Origin: AP-15 sp963700195
Lineage (GTDB): Bacteria > Pseudomonadota > Alphaproteobacteria > ATCC43930 > CGMCC-115725
Direction: 5' to 3'
Length of the DNA stretch: 64,000 bases
Assembly (NCBI GenBank): GCA_963700195.1
Contig: CAVOWQ010000033.1
Span: 140,798-204,797 of the forward strand
Every line of letters starts with the position of its first letter. Position 1 is the stretch's first letter. The notes beneath the pieces are model-generated. The model was not told the origin of the DNA and did not search any database. It was given only the letters and a program-made list of their open reading frames with translations. The position numbers were made by a program, and so were the translations under genes. This document shows positions 17,805-25,643 of the stretch, in pieces.

Positions 17805-18216
17805 TGGCACCCTATGGGATCTTTTGCCTTTCGGACGAATTGCTCCTCTTTCCTCTAATTGCGCTGATCATAAATGCTCTGGTGCGTTGGCGCACCAGAA
17901 TTCCCCAGAGCGCGCCGGCAGACCTGTATCCATGCTATGGATTTTCGATGTCGCCGTGATTTTAAAGGTGGAAACCTTTAGTCAATTCAGCGACTTGTTA
18001 ACCAATGCTGATAATATGCGCGCTTGGTTTATAATGGTATGGTTGCTGAACATCTTCTTGTGGCTGATGATTTTGAGGATAGAATATATACATATCACGG
18101 GAACCGCGGCCACGGGTGCGTGGTTTACACGGTCCAGGTCCAGAGCTATGGTGCTTTCGTTCGCCACTTCGATCGTCGGCATCGTAACGAACTTAGCAGC
18201 GTTTACAGCGGGTTGA
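17805..18216 (+). pseudogene. Small cargo membrane protein, apparent frameshift
   Basis: One frame starts at ATG 17805 with a hydrophobic segment (ELLLFPLIALIINALV) and runs to SAPADLYP. Near 17930 another frame continues MLWIFDVAVILKVETFS, WFIMVWLLNIFLWLMI and AMVLSFATSIVGIVTNLAA to 18216. Joined, this is a protein of about 135 residues with four membrane segments. The downstream part alone, from ATG 17935, could also be expressed. I recognise no family. It is the first cargo gene after the transposase relic and has lower GC than the host genes. Confidence 0.4.
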
Positions 18217-18222
18217 TGTCAC

Positions 18223-18354
18223 ATGATCGCCACTGTCGCCATCCAGGCCTTAGCACTCTCGGTTATCGGGATAACTCTTTCCGTTCCGATTGGGATCGGA
18301 ATGGCTAAGCTTATCGAGCGTGACCCGGCCGATTGGCGCGCATTTTTCATCTGA
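18223..18354 (+). CDS. 43-residue putative single-span membrane peptide
   Basis: ATG 18223 to TGA 18354. It has one hydrophobic stretch (ALALSVIGITLSVPIGIGMA) and a charged tail (KLIERDPADWRAFFI). It starts 6 bp after the stop of the preceding membrane-protein frame, so the pair looks like one unit within the mobile-element cargo. No homology is recognised and there is no clear ribosome site, so this is tentative. Confidence 0.3.
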   Translation: MIATVAIQALALSVIGITLSVPIGIGMAKLIERDPADWRAFFI

Positions 18355-18523
18355 GATTTCCAAGGAAATTTGCACATCGAGTGATCATCACAACGGTCGT
18401 GCCCACGGCTTCATCGGCAACTATTGTTTCACCTCCACCATGGCAATCTCCTAGCGGACCGCCTCGTCTGCAACAAATACGTCCGAACGACACGGGCACT
18501 GACGGGCGAATGTTTATAGCTAC

Positions 18524-18920
18524 GTGAATTATCCAGCGGACAGTGATGTAGTTCTGCTGTTGTGCGAGGACGCTCGTCTTGAGGTTGGCAATAAAGTAAC
18601 AATTATTGGTTGGTACGTAGGAGGAGACATCGTTATACCAAAGAGTGAAGAGGATCATTTGCTTTTGCCTTCATTGGCCCTTATATTTTTTATTCGTTCA
18701 GGAGACGGCGAATTCCAAGGATCGGCTAAAGTTATAGATCCAGATGGATCTGCTATTATAGAAACTCAACCTTTTCAAGATTCCAATTAGAAAAGGCGCC
18801 TCTGCCGCCCAATTATTGCGAGCAGTGCCATTTTCCGCGAAAATCGGTAAATATACTGCAGAATTTCGCCTGAACGAAAGAACGTATCATTCCGGATTTA
18901 CGGTGACACGAAGCGCATAG
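18524..18920 (+). pseudogene. DUF6941-like cargo protein, frameshift near 18778
   Basis: From GTG 18524 the protein reads DVVLLLCEDARLEVGNKVTI then IGWYVGGDIVIP and LPSLALIFFIRS. This LCExxRxExxxKxxxIGxYxGDI pattern is the one I associate with DUF6941 (function unknown). The frame closes at 18790, but a second frame continues from FKIPIRKGAS through IGKYTAEFRLNERTYHSGF to TAG 18918-18920. That gives the expected beta-rich C-terminus and a total of about 131 residues. A one-base shift would restore it. It is AT-rich compared with the host genes and lies in the mobile-element cargo. Confidence 0.5.
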
Positions 18921-18974
18921 CTTCCGCTCGGGATCATTCCAAATTTCTCAAACGTTTGGTAGCATAGTTTGCGT

Positions 18975-19055
18975 GTCCCGGGTCGGACTTGCACCGACAA
19001 GCCTGCTCGGCGGCGGCTCCCTAAGTCGCTGTGTCTGCTTTTCCACCACCGGGAC
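18975..19055 (-). tRNA. tRNA-like sequence (type II cloverleaf, non-canonical, probably not a working tRNA)
   Basis: On the minus strand a full cloverleaf can be drawn. The acceptor pairs GTCCCGG with CCGGGAC (7 bp) and the D stem pairs GTG with CAC. The anticodon stem pairs GCGAC with GCCGC with one A-C mismatch around loop TTAGGGA. The long variable arm pairs GCC with GGC, and the T stem pairs GTCGG with CCGAC around TGCAAGT. The class II shape recalls Leu or Ser tRNAs, but the loop would give anticodon AGG, the D loop lacks GG, the T loop has G where T is invariant, and no CCA follows. It lies inside the mobile-element cargo. A pseudo-tRNA or tRNA mimic is more likely than a translating tRNA. 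Confidence 0.35.
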
Positions 19056-19059
19056 ATAG

Positions 19060-19245
19060 ATGGACGGGGCCGGTCGCGAGCCGGCCTCTCCTACCCCCTA
19101 CGGGCTGCGAGCGGCACCGGAGGTCATGACCTCGTCATGCCGCCCGGAAGGCTCCTAGTCGGTTAAGGCGGTACCATGCGAGCCTCCTTGATTATGGGGT
19201 GATCGGCGCGGCAGGCGCGACTTAGCGGGTTGAGCCTGCCGCTTC
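19060..19245. other. Hairpin-rich non-coding stretch beside the tRNA-like sequence
   Basis: No protein frame is convincing. Several stems are visible: GGCCGG (19068-19073) with CCGGCC (19081-19086), the self-complementary AGGTCATGACCT near 19121, and GCGGCAGGC (19208-19216) with GCCTGCCGC (19234-19242). High GC and structure set it apart from the AT-richer cargo genes on either side. It may be a structured RNA continuing the tRNA-like unit, or a processing or attachment region. I cannot assign it. Confidence 0.35.
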
Positions 19246-19332
19246 CGTGTTCACGCGGCCGAAGCCGATGCGGCTTCGGATTCGGCTGTATCTCTTTCAT
19301 TTTTGCTGCCGCCTTCTGGCGCAACTTCCGCG

Positions 19333-19853
19333 TCAGCGCCGCGGAGCCTGCGATCTAACCGTCCCTGCGTGCGGATACCATGATCGCAAGCCATACGCGC
19401 TCGTTCCCGGCACCTTATGGAAAGTGCTGTTCATCTTTCTCAGCAGAGCGCGCATGCCGACGAGCGCGGTTTCGTCGTCTTTAGCCTTGAATTGGTATCC
19501 ACCCTGTCGCAGCGCGTCAGAGATCTCCGCGGCTTTGCCGGGCCAGACCGGACAGCTCGGCGCATTTCGAGATACTCCCTGATCGCCGTCGCTGAGACGC
19601 TTGCCATAGAACGCATCCGAATTGATCTGGCCTGCCGCGGACGGTGTCGAGAGCGTTTCAGTCCCCGAGTTCGTTTTGGGACCAGCCCCGCCGCCATCAT
19701 CCGGAAACAGAGGCGGCAAACCGGCTTGCGATCGGAGAAGATTAATTGATTCCCTGACCGCAAGATCTGGCCGTATATCTCGTTCGCCATGCGTTCCTTA
19801 TGCTGAAGCTGGCGCTGCAATGTGGCGATTGCCGATTTAAGCGCGCTGTCCAT
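19333..19853 (-). pseudogene. HARE-HTH-like (winged helix) cargo protein with compensating frameshifts
   Basis: ATG 19853 opens with a helical segment (DSALKSAIATLQRQLQHKER). Further on, one frame gives INSDAFYGKRL, a second TAIREYLEMRRAVRSGPAKP, and the first frame returns with AEISDALRQGGYQFKAKDDE, LVGMRALLRKMNSTFHKVPG and YGLRSWYP. The order FYGK, then REYLEMR, then an EI-x-DAL-x-GGY helix pair and a final FHK-x-P...YGL-x-WYP is that of bacterial HARE-HTH/HB1-Asxl winged-helix domains. Two opposite one-base shifts, and probably one more near the start, are needed. It sits in the mobile-element cargo. Whether the lesions are real cannot be decided from one sequence. Confidence 0.5.
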
Positions 19854-20080
19854 TTTCGTCTCCTTTGCAGTGCCCCATTCGCTTCAATGCAAAGCACATA
19901 TATCGATTCGGATCGTGGCGCAAGCGGGATGTTCGTTTCTGATTTGGCGATAGGAATATGTGAAATATGGCTGGAAAATATGCCGATCTGACGCCGCAGA
20001 AGCAAATCGACGCAGACACCGGGCGGGATAACCGGTACGATCTTGGTGAGATTTACGGAAGCTCTGCTTGGACAGGTATA

Positions 20081-20395
20081 ATGACCAAGACGCCGAAGCT
20101 CCCAAAGAAGGCGGAACCTACCGAGCGCGGCGGCAAGATCACGCTTTACGGACTATCGATCGAGGACGCGCTCCGAGCCGCCGCCAAGACCGGGCGACCT
20201 GATTCTGTGTCGAAACCGATCGGACTGGCAACGAAGAAACCAGCGAAATTGACTCGTCACCAGGTCGCTGATCAAGATGGGGCTTGCCCAGACCTTTCAA
20301 GGCTTAGGTCCATTCCCGACGAACAGCATCGCGTCGTTTTCTCCAGACACAATATCGGAAGCTGCCCAATCAAATGGAATTTGCGCTTGATTTAA
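20081..20395 (+). CDS. Small basic hypothetical protein in the mobile-element cargo
   Basis: I start this at ATG 20081 (MTKTPKLPKKAEPTERGGKI), giving 104 residues; the frame is open further upstream without a better start. The N-terminal third (GGKITLYGLSIEDALRAAAK) resembles short conserved proteins seen in alphaproteobacterial accessory DNA. The rest has low complexity and may be read-through. Its last 99 bases overlap the convergent membrane-protein gene, so the true end could be earlier by frameshift. Function unknown. Confidence 0.4.
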   Translation: MTKTPKLPKKAEPTERGGKITLYGLSIEDALRAAAKTGRPDSVSKPIGLATKKPAKLTRHQVADQDGACPDLSRLRSIPDEQHRVVFSRHNIGSCPIKWNLRLI

Positions 20396-21146
20396 GAGTT
20401 TACCAAGAAATTGCGCATTTTCTGGCAAATCTTCGATATTCTTGCCCTGATATTTCGTCGTCACTGCGACCACAATCCCTTGGAAATCTGGCCGCAATCT
20501 GCTAAACTGACAATTAACCGTTATCTTCCAATTGTGATGTAAGAATAACCCTCCAATATCTTCTACTAATGTACGCGATGTCGAGTTTGGAAGACATTGA
20601 ATTGAGAATTCAAAACGTTGGCCGTTTGGTATTCGATCCAAAGCGAATCCAAGTGCTGTTTTGTTATAATCTGTTAGATGCCAAAATATAGGTCTAGTTG
20701 CCGCTTGTTGCTGTAACTCTTGATCCTTTGAACTCAACTTCTTTCTGTACAGAAATTTGGATGCCGCCCCAAATAGCTGTAACCAAAACCGAAGTAAGAC
20801 AAATTCCAAATATCAACCACCCGATATACGTCCATGCGGGATGTCGGAGCGCCCATTTCGGCTCTCCTAATACGAGCAAATGGACGACACCATACGCAAT
20901 CAACCCTACGCCAAAGAACGGTGACGCGATAATCGCAGCGATAAGGCCCAATTCGCCACCTATCGAGCGCACGATAGTGATGGCAAAATCGATGTCTTCG
21001 CCAAGTCGGAAGAAGCGGAGCGGATAAGGCAACCCGCCGAGACCAATAGATGCCCATCCGAGCCATTTGCGACGCACGAAGAGCCGCTTATACCAGGGCG
21101 GTTTCGCTGTGGCGGGAATGCCTGGAAGTCGAGGCTCGTCTGACAT
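20297..21146 (-). pseudogene. Two-part membrane protein of the cargo, frameshift near 20740
   Basis: From ATG 21146 one frame gives a cytoplasmic head, then three hydrophobic helices (GELGLIAAIIASPFFGVGLI, a short span, WTYIGWLIFGICLTSVLVTA) ending IQISVQK. A second frame from about 20740 carries a soluble domain (RPIFWHLTDYNKTALGFALD, KITVNCQFSRLRPDFQGIVV, KNIEDLPENAQFLGKLL) to 20297. Joined this is about 280 residues: membrane anchor plus soluble C-terminal domain. I recognise no family. The architecture recalls accessory or defence-type membrane effectors, but that is only an impression. GC is lower than in the host genes. Confidence 0.45.
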
Positions 21147-21202
21147 CGCCCAGAAAATTGCACCCGCGATCGCATACGGCGATTTACTCTTTAGCTTCGC
21201 TA

Positions 21203-21234
21203 CTTAGCACGACTTTGTCAAGTGCATAATTCCG
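21203..21234 (-). repeat. Right terminal inverted repeat of the IS1595-type element
   Basis: The complement begins CGGAATTATGCACTTGACAA and matches the left end at 16721-16752 in 29 of 32 positions. The bases beyond it (tcggtaatatatat) share only an AT-rich run with the left flank, so no clear target duplication is seen. Confidence 0.8.
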
Positions 21235-21317
21235 TCGGTAATATATATCGATGTCAAATCGACCCGTCGATCTTCGAAGTGGCTGCGTGCACCGGCCGCA
21301 TCGATTAAACTCCCGGG

Positions 21318-21671
21318 ATGGCGAGGCTTACGTTACGTCTCGACTTCGGGCCCGGACGAGCGATCGGCCATGGGAAGATCCGCTTGCTCGAAGCCGTCCG
21401 CGACTATGGCTCGATCTCGGCGGCCGGGCGCTCGATGGGAATGTCGTATCGGCGCGCGTGGCTGCTTATCGATGAGCTGAACGGTCTTTTCGCCGAGCCC
21501 ATAATCGAGACGAAACATGGAGGCCCGGGGGGCGGCGGGGCTGAGCTGACGCCGTTCGGCCACCGCGTGGTGAAGCGGTATCGCTCCATCGAGACGAAGG
21601 CGCATAGTGCAGTTGCGGACGATCTCGACGCACTCGCCGCAGCCATGGCTAAATCGATACCCGATCGTTGA
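21318..21671 (+). CDS. ModE-type N-terminal HTH regulator
   Basis: A 117-residue protein consisting of the winged helix-turn-helix of ModE, without the C-terminal TOBE domains. The LysR-like recognition region is LLEAVRDYGSISAAGRSMGM then SYRRAWLLIDELN, followed by a Gly-rich wing (HGGPGGGGAELTPFG). Full ModE represses molybdate uptake genes when molybdate is bound. Short forms like this rely on a separate Mop protein, or sense in another way. The separate Mop gene follows 31 bp downstream, so sensor and DNA-binding parts may act together. ATG 21318 closely follows the mobile-element right end. Confidence 0.85.
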   Translation: MARLTLRLDFGPGRAIGHGKIRLLEAVRDYGSISAAGRSMGMSYRRAWLLIDELNGLFAEPIIETKHGGPGGGGAELTPFGHRVVKRYRSIETKAHSAVADDLDALAAAMAKSIPDR

Positions 21672-21702
21672 TTATCAGGCGACATCACAGGAGAACCAAG
21701 CG

Positions 21703-21909
21703 GTGAAACTCAGCGCGCGCAATCAGATCAAGGGCAAGGTTGTCGAGGTTCGCAAAGGCGCGACAACCTCGCATGTACGGATCGATATCGGCAACGGCGT
21801 GGTCATTACTTCCTCGATCACCAACGAGGCCGTCGACGATCTCGCCATTCGCGCCGGCGACGAAGCGACCGCAGTCATCAAAGCCTCCGACGTGATGGTC
21901 GCAAAATAG
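21703..21909 (+). CDS. mop: Molybdopterin-binding (Mop/TOBE) protein, molbindin
   Basis: A 68-residue protein from GTG 21703 with AGGAG 8 bases upstream. It is one TOBE domain: KLSARNQIKGKVVEVRKGAT, then VRIDIGNGVVITSSITNEAV, then a DEATAVIKASDVMVAK end. This is the molbindin fold, which binds molybdate or tungstate in oligomers and buffers it in the cytoplasm. Lying behind the ModE-type gene, it fits a molybdate homeostasis unit. That suits a region encoding two molybdenum hydroxylases. Confidence 0.92.
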   Translation: MKLSARNQIKGKVVEVRKGATTSHVRIDIGNGVVITSSITNEAVDDLAIRAGDEATAVIKASDVMVAK

Positions 21910-21934
21910 AGCTAGGAGCTAGCTCTTTAGCGAA

Positions 21935-22246
21935 AGCCCATCGCCTCTCTCCTCGCAACCGCGGGAGAGGTCGGAAGCAGTGCGCCGCGCTGATTTGGAT
22001 GAAGCGTTCGGACCCTCACCTGGCTCGCTGCGCTCGGCATCCTCTCCGCGTCGCGGGCGAGGAGCCAGTGCTTGCCGAATTTCAGTCACGTTGAAGACAG
22101 GGTATTATATTGACAAAATTGCTTATTATGGTATCATCGAGGACATGAGAATCTCGTCGCGAGGGTAAGCACCACCTTATTAGAATCATGATGCGGCCGG
22201 CTGATAATTCGCTGCAAAAAACAGCAAAAACAGCTAGGAGCCTGTA
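21935..22246. other. Intergenic stretch with hairpin-forming sequence, no gene seen
   Basis: Contains an imperfect hairpin (cctctctcctcgcaaccgc with gggagagg) and another GC-rich fold near 22020-22065, followed by an AT-rich part around 22090-22140. No coding frame is convincing. It may terminate the mop transcript. Confidence 0.4.
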
Positions 22247-22366
22247 GTGCACCCCAAAAGTGAGACACGGGAAATAGGGGACGGCTTTCTCGAGGAGAGG
22301 AACTGGTGACGAAGCACCGGGAACCTGTCCTCATTTTTTCTGTCTCACCCACGGGGTTCGGTGCAC
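22247..22366. repeat. 120-bp element with inverted GTGCACC...GTGAGACA ends
   Basis: The left end GTGCACCCCAAAAGTGAGACA (first 20 bases from 22247) is mirrored by TGTCTCACCCACGGGG then TTCGGTGCAC at 22341-22366. The AAAGTGAGACAC core also occurs in the palindrome at 6186-6221. The short frames inside lack a ribosome site or family. It is probably an insertion-sequence relic or a small non-autonomous element. Confidence 0.45.
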
Positions 22367-22432
22367 CGACGCGCAGCCAACGATTGAGCGCGGGACACTG
22401 GCACGGCGCGTCGCTGTGCCGGCCGGCAACTG

Positions 22433-23266
22433 TCAGTAGTGGGTAACCCACGGGGTGTTCAGCGCGTCCTCGACGCGGCGGTGGCGGGCCTTGATGACTT
22501 CGGCCGGAACGGCGCTGACAAAGGCATAGAACGTCTTGGTACGGATCGCGTCCACGACGCGATCGCCGACCCTCTTCGGATCGAGGCCGGTGGTGGCGAG
22601 GCGTTCGGCCAATACCGCTTCCTCATTGGCGCGGATTTGCGGCCCGCCCATGTGGCTGGGGCGGTTGCGGGCGCCGCGGGCGATGTTCGTGGCGATAGGA
22701 CCCGGGCACAGCACGGAGACGCCCACATTGGTGCCTTCCAACTCGTGCTCCAACGCTTCGGATAGTGAGAGGACGGCGTATTTGCTCATCGAATACGGCC
22801 CCTGGTCGGTGCCGCGGCGGTTCTGGAAGCCGGCGACCGAGGCGGTGTTGACGATATGCCCTTCTTCCCCATGCCTCATTATGGCGGGGACGAAGTGGCG
22901 GATGCCGTGGATGACCCCCCAGATGTTGACGCCGATCACGAATTCCCAATCGCCGCGCGGCACGTCGATCAGTCGGGTCCCGTGCATCGGCACGCCGGCA
23001 TTGTTGCAGGCGATGTGGAGCTTGCCGAAATTGCGTTCGGCTTCCGCCAGAGCTTCGAGCACTGATTGCTCCTGCGTGACGTCGATCCGCACCGGCATGA
23101 CCTGCTTATTGGTGCCGGAGAGGCGGTGAGCCGCCTCTTCGACCGCATCTTTCTGGATATCGGCCATGACCACGTTCGCGCCGGCCTCGGCGAGCGCAGT
23201 CGCAATGCCGAGACCGATGCCCGAAGCGGCGCCGGTGACGATCGCGGTCTTGCCGGAGATGTCCAT
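22433..23266 (-). CDS. Short-chain dehydrogenase/reductase (SDR), copy A
   Basis: A 277-residue classical SDR. The NAD(P)-binding motif is VTGAASGIGLGIATALAEAG, with Asp (ADIQKD) at the end of strand 2 suggesting NAD preference. NNAG follows strand 4, Ser lies in VNTASVAGFQN, and the catalytic pair is in YSMSKYA. The C-terminal extension (ARGARNRPSHMGGPQIRANE) is longer than the minimum and shapes the substrate pocket. It is the last gene of a minus-strand run with SDR B and the beta-lactamase-fold hydrolase. The substrate is unknown. Confidence 0.9.
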   Translation of the reverse strand: MDISGKTAIVTGAASGIGLGIATALAEAGANVVMADIQKDAVEEAAHRLSGTNKQVMPVRIDVTQEQSVLEALAEAERNFGKLHIACNNAGVPMHGTRLIDVPRGDWEFVIGVNIWGVIHGIRHFVPAIMRHGEEGHIVNTASVAGFQNRRGTDQGPYSMSKYAVLSLSEALEHELEGTNVGVSVLCPGPIATNIARGARNRPSHMGGPQIRANEEAVLAERLATTGLDPKRVGDRVVDAIRTKTFYAFVSAVPAEVIKARHRRVEDALNTPWVTHY

Positions 23267-23287
23267 TCGCGAGGGCCTTTCAGATCG

Positions 23288-24040
23288 TCAATGGAAGTAG
23301 CGCCCGGAGTCGATGACGATCGTCTGGCCGGTCATCGTTTCGGTGCGGCACATCGTGACCACCATGTCGGCGCAGTCGTCCTTGTCGGCGGCTTTCTTCA
23401 GAAGCGAGGTGGATGCAGAGCGCTCGATAAACTCGGGCCGCAGATTGGCGGTCGCGCGGGTGCCCTCCAGCAGGCCCGGCGCCACGCAATTGACGAGGGT
23501 CTCGGGCGCCAAGGCCACCGCCATGCAGCGCGTCAGGTGGATGAGTCCCGCCTTCGACACCGCATAGGCGATCGACGAACCGGTCGGCCCGATGCCCGAC
23601 ACAGATGAGATGTTGACGATGCGGCCGCGGCCCTGCGCCTTCATGACCGGCGCCACCGCTTTCATCAGGCGCATCGGTCCCGTCAGGTTGATCGCGATGA
23701 TCTTGTCCCATACCTCCATCGTCAGGCTGTCGAGGTCGGGGAACGGGATCGCGATGTTGTAGGCGGCGTCGTTGACGAGAATGTCGAGACGGCCGAAACG
23801 CCCGGTCACATCGCCGACGACCCCCTCTACCGCCGCGGGGTTGGTGATGTCGCAGGCAAGGGCCGCCGCGTTGATCTGATGGCGCGAGGTCAGCTCGCGC
23901 GCGACACCCTCGGCCTGGTCGCGGCTCTGCGCATACATGACGGCGATATGCACGCCCTCCTTCGCCAGCGCGTGGCAGATGCGCTGCCCGAGCCCGCCAT
24001 TGCCGCCCGTCACCAATGCAACCGCGCCCCTCAACTCCAT
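23288..24040 (-). CDS. Short-chain dehydrogenase/reductase (SDR), copy B
   Basis: A 250-residue classical SDR: cofactor motif VTGGNGGLGQRICHALAKEG, ILVNDAAYN in place of NNAG, catalytic Ser in VNISSVSGIG and the pair Tyr/Lys in AYAVSKAGL. The motif MYAQSRDQAEG after strand 2 carries Ser-Arg, which suggests NADP preference. It is similar in plan to FabG-like 3-ketoacyl reductases. It sits 21 bp upstream of SDR A and 13 bp downstream of the hydrolase, so the three genes are likely co-transcribed. Confidence 0.9.
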   Translation of the reverse strand: MELRGAVALVTGGNGGLGQRICHALAKEGVHIAVMYAQSRDQAEGVARELTSRHQINAAALACDITNPAAVEGVVGDVTGRFGRLDILVNDAAYNIAIPFPDLDSLTMEVWDKIIAINLTGPMRLMKAVAPVMKAQGRGRIVNISSVSGIGPTGSSIAYAVSKAGLIHLTRCMAVALAPETLVNCVAPGLLEGTRATANLRPEFIERSASTSLLKKAADKDDCADMVVTMCRTETMTGQTIVIDSGRYFH

Positions 24041-24053
24041 TTTGCATTCTCCA

Positions 24054-25307
24054 CTACGCGAAGGATTCGGTCATCGCCGAATAGACCAGGGTGCGCAAGT
24101 CTCGGCGCAAGGTCAGGCGTGCCTCGCTGCCGATCACCTGGGTCATGAACACGACCGTCAGCTCTTCCTTCGGATCGATCCAGAAGGCGGTCGCGGCCGC
24201 GCCGCCCCAGAAATATTCGCCGAGCGAGCCGGGTAGGCGAGTTTTGGCGACGTTGACGTTAACCCCGCAGCCCAAAGAAAACCCGACCCCGGCATAACCG
24301 CTTTCGCTGAACATCCCGGGCAATGCCATGTCGGCGATCTCGCGGCCCTCGGGCAGGTAGTTGAGACTGAACAGGGCGACCGTCTTGGGGCTGAGTATCT
24401 GCACGCCGTCCAGGGTGCCGCCGTTGAGCATCATGCAGCAGAAGCGCAGATAATCGCGCGCCGTGGAGACCAGGCCGCCGCCGCCCGATTCAAGCTTCGG
24501 CGGCGTCGCGTAGGTGCTTTCTCTCGCGTCGTCCTGCAATTTCAAACCGGGACCCTTGCCCTTGGGCTGATAGCAGGACGTCAAACGCTCGGTCTTGTCC
24601 GAGGGTACCCAAAACGCGGTGTCATTCATGCCGAGCGGCTCGAACAGCCGCGTGCGCAGGAACTCGCCGAAGCTCATTCCGGACAGCCTCTCGACGAGGT
24701 ACCCGAGCACGTCGATCGACACCGAATAATTCCAGGCCGTCCCCGGCGAAAAATCGAGCGGTATTTGCACCAGCTGGTCGATCATCCCTGCAAGGCCGCC
24801 GGCTGTCTGGCGGTCGGTCACTTTGGCCTTGCGATAGGCGGCGTCTACCGCGCTGCGCATCATGAAGCCGTAAGTGAGACCGGAGGTGTGGGTCGCGAGA
24901 TCGACGACCTTCATCGGCCTCGAGATGGGTGTCGTGATAAAGCTGGGCGGCGCATCGGCCAGCAGCGACGGCATTCCGCTGGCGTAGACGCCGAGGTTCT
25001 GCCATTGCGGAATGTGGCTGTGGACTGCGTCGTCGAGGCCGATCAGCCCCTCTTCGACCAGCATCATCAAGGCGACCGCGGTGATCGGCTTCGACATCGA
25101 GTAGATGCGGAAGATCGCGTCCTCGCGCATCGGCTTGCCGCGCTCGATGTCCATCTGGCCGCACAGGGCGGTATGGACGAGATGGCGCTTACGCCAGACA
25201 TAGGTCACCGTGCCGGGCAGATAGCCGCCATCGACATAGCGGCGCTTCATCACTTCGTCCAACCGCGCCAGCCGCGCCGACGACATGCCTACCGTTTCGG
25301 GCTTCAT
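24054..25307 (-). CDS. Serine hydrolase, class C beta-lactamase/EstB family
   Basis: A 417-residue protein from ATG 25307. The nucleophile motif S-x-x-K is IYSMSKPITAVALM, the Tyr motif is WNYSVSIDVLGYLVERL, and the N-terminal pattern ARLDEVMKRRYVDGGYLPG and GLTYGFM fit family VIII esterases such as EstB. No signal peptide is visible, so an esterase role in the cytoplasm is more likely than beta-lactam resistance. It is the first gene of the minus-strand run with two SDRs, with a truncated amidohydrolase fragment just upstream. The operon may handle an ester or lactone substrate. Confidence 0.88.
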   Translation of the reverse strand: MKPETVGMSSARLARLDEVMKRRYVDGGYLPGTVTYVWRKRHLVHTALCGQMDIERGKPMREDAIFRIYSMSKPITAVALMMLVEEGLIGLDDAVHSHIPQWQNLGVYASGMPSLLADAPPSFITTPISRPMKVVDLATHTSGLTYGFMMRSAVDAAYRKAKVTDRQTAGGLAGMIDQLVQIPLDFSPGTAWNYSVSIDVLGYLVERLSGMSFGEFLRTRLFEPLGMNDTAFWVPSDKTERLTSCYQPKGKGPGLKLQDDARESTYATPPKLESGGGGLVSTARDYLRFCCMMLNGGTLDGVQILSPKTVALFSLNYLPEGREIADMALPGMFSESGYAGVGFSLGCGVNVNVAKTRLPGSLGEYFWGGAAATAFWIDPKEELTVVFMTQVIGSEARLTLRRDLRTLVYSAMTESFA

Positions 25308-25319
25308 CAGGTTCCTCCT

Positions 25320-25517
25320 TCAAGCTCGCAAGGGCGCCCCGTTGTAGACCCGGTGGAACGTCTCACCCATAAGCACCGCACCGTCGACGCCCACCGCGTC
25401 CATGGCGGCCACCATCTGGTCGCCAGAAACCTCCGCCGGGCCGTGGACAATGCCGGCCCAAGGCCGTCCCGGGTGGCTGCGTTCGTAAGCGCGGACCTGG
25501 GAATCCAACGTCGGCAC
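25320..25517 (-). pseudogene. Amidohydrolase (TIM-barrel) N-terminal fragment
   Basis: The frame reads PTLDSQVRAYERSHPGRPWA then GIVHGPAEVSGDQMVAAMDA and VGVDGAVLMGETFHRVYNG and stops. The pattern DSQVxAYExxxPxRPW, then EVxGDxMVAAMDAVGVDGAVL is the opening of amidohydrolase-2 type enzymes of 280-300 residues. The metal-binding and catalytic parts that should follow are missing. The open frame extends a little upstream (to about 25560), so the true start may be earlier. It is a deletion relic 12 bp ahead of the EstB-like gene and may once have been part of that operon. Confidence 0.55.
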
Positions 25518-25643
25518 GACCTCACCCCTCCACGGAATCAGCCTGACCTGCAGCGTCGGATCGGGACGCTACGCTGCGTCGTCCCGAGGTTCAAGGCGGC
25601 AGTCAGGCGATCGGCGCCGGGCCGTTTCTGGACCGAAGCGGAT

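Larger units (their letters stand above)
16721..21234. mobile_element. Degenerate IS1595-type (ISXO2-like) element with cargo, 4.5 kb
   Basis: The two ends are inverted copies over 32 bp with three mismatches: 16721-16752, beginning CGGAATTATGCGCTTGACAA, and the complement of 21203-21234. The left end abuts a broken ISXO2-like transposase. The rest is cargo: a small membrane protein, a DUF6941-like protein, a tRNA-like structure, a HARE-HTH-like gene, a small basic protein and a two-part membrane protein. The cargo is clearly AT-richer in places (18.5-18.9 and 20.3-21.1 kb) than the host DNA. I see no clear 8-bp target duplication. The element splits the modA-side genes from the modE/mop side. 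Confidence 0.65.

Noticed and set aside
22134..22451. Minus-strand frame with the peptide KMRTGSRCFVTSSSPRESRP
   Set aside because: It lies inside the inverted-repeat element at 22247-22366. Such peptides are translations of a repeat, not conserved proteins.
24054..25307. Beta-lactam resistance gene
   Set aside because: The SxxK and YxS motifs fit class C-like esterases, but there is no signal peptide and family VIII esterases are the better match.
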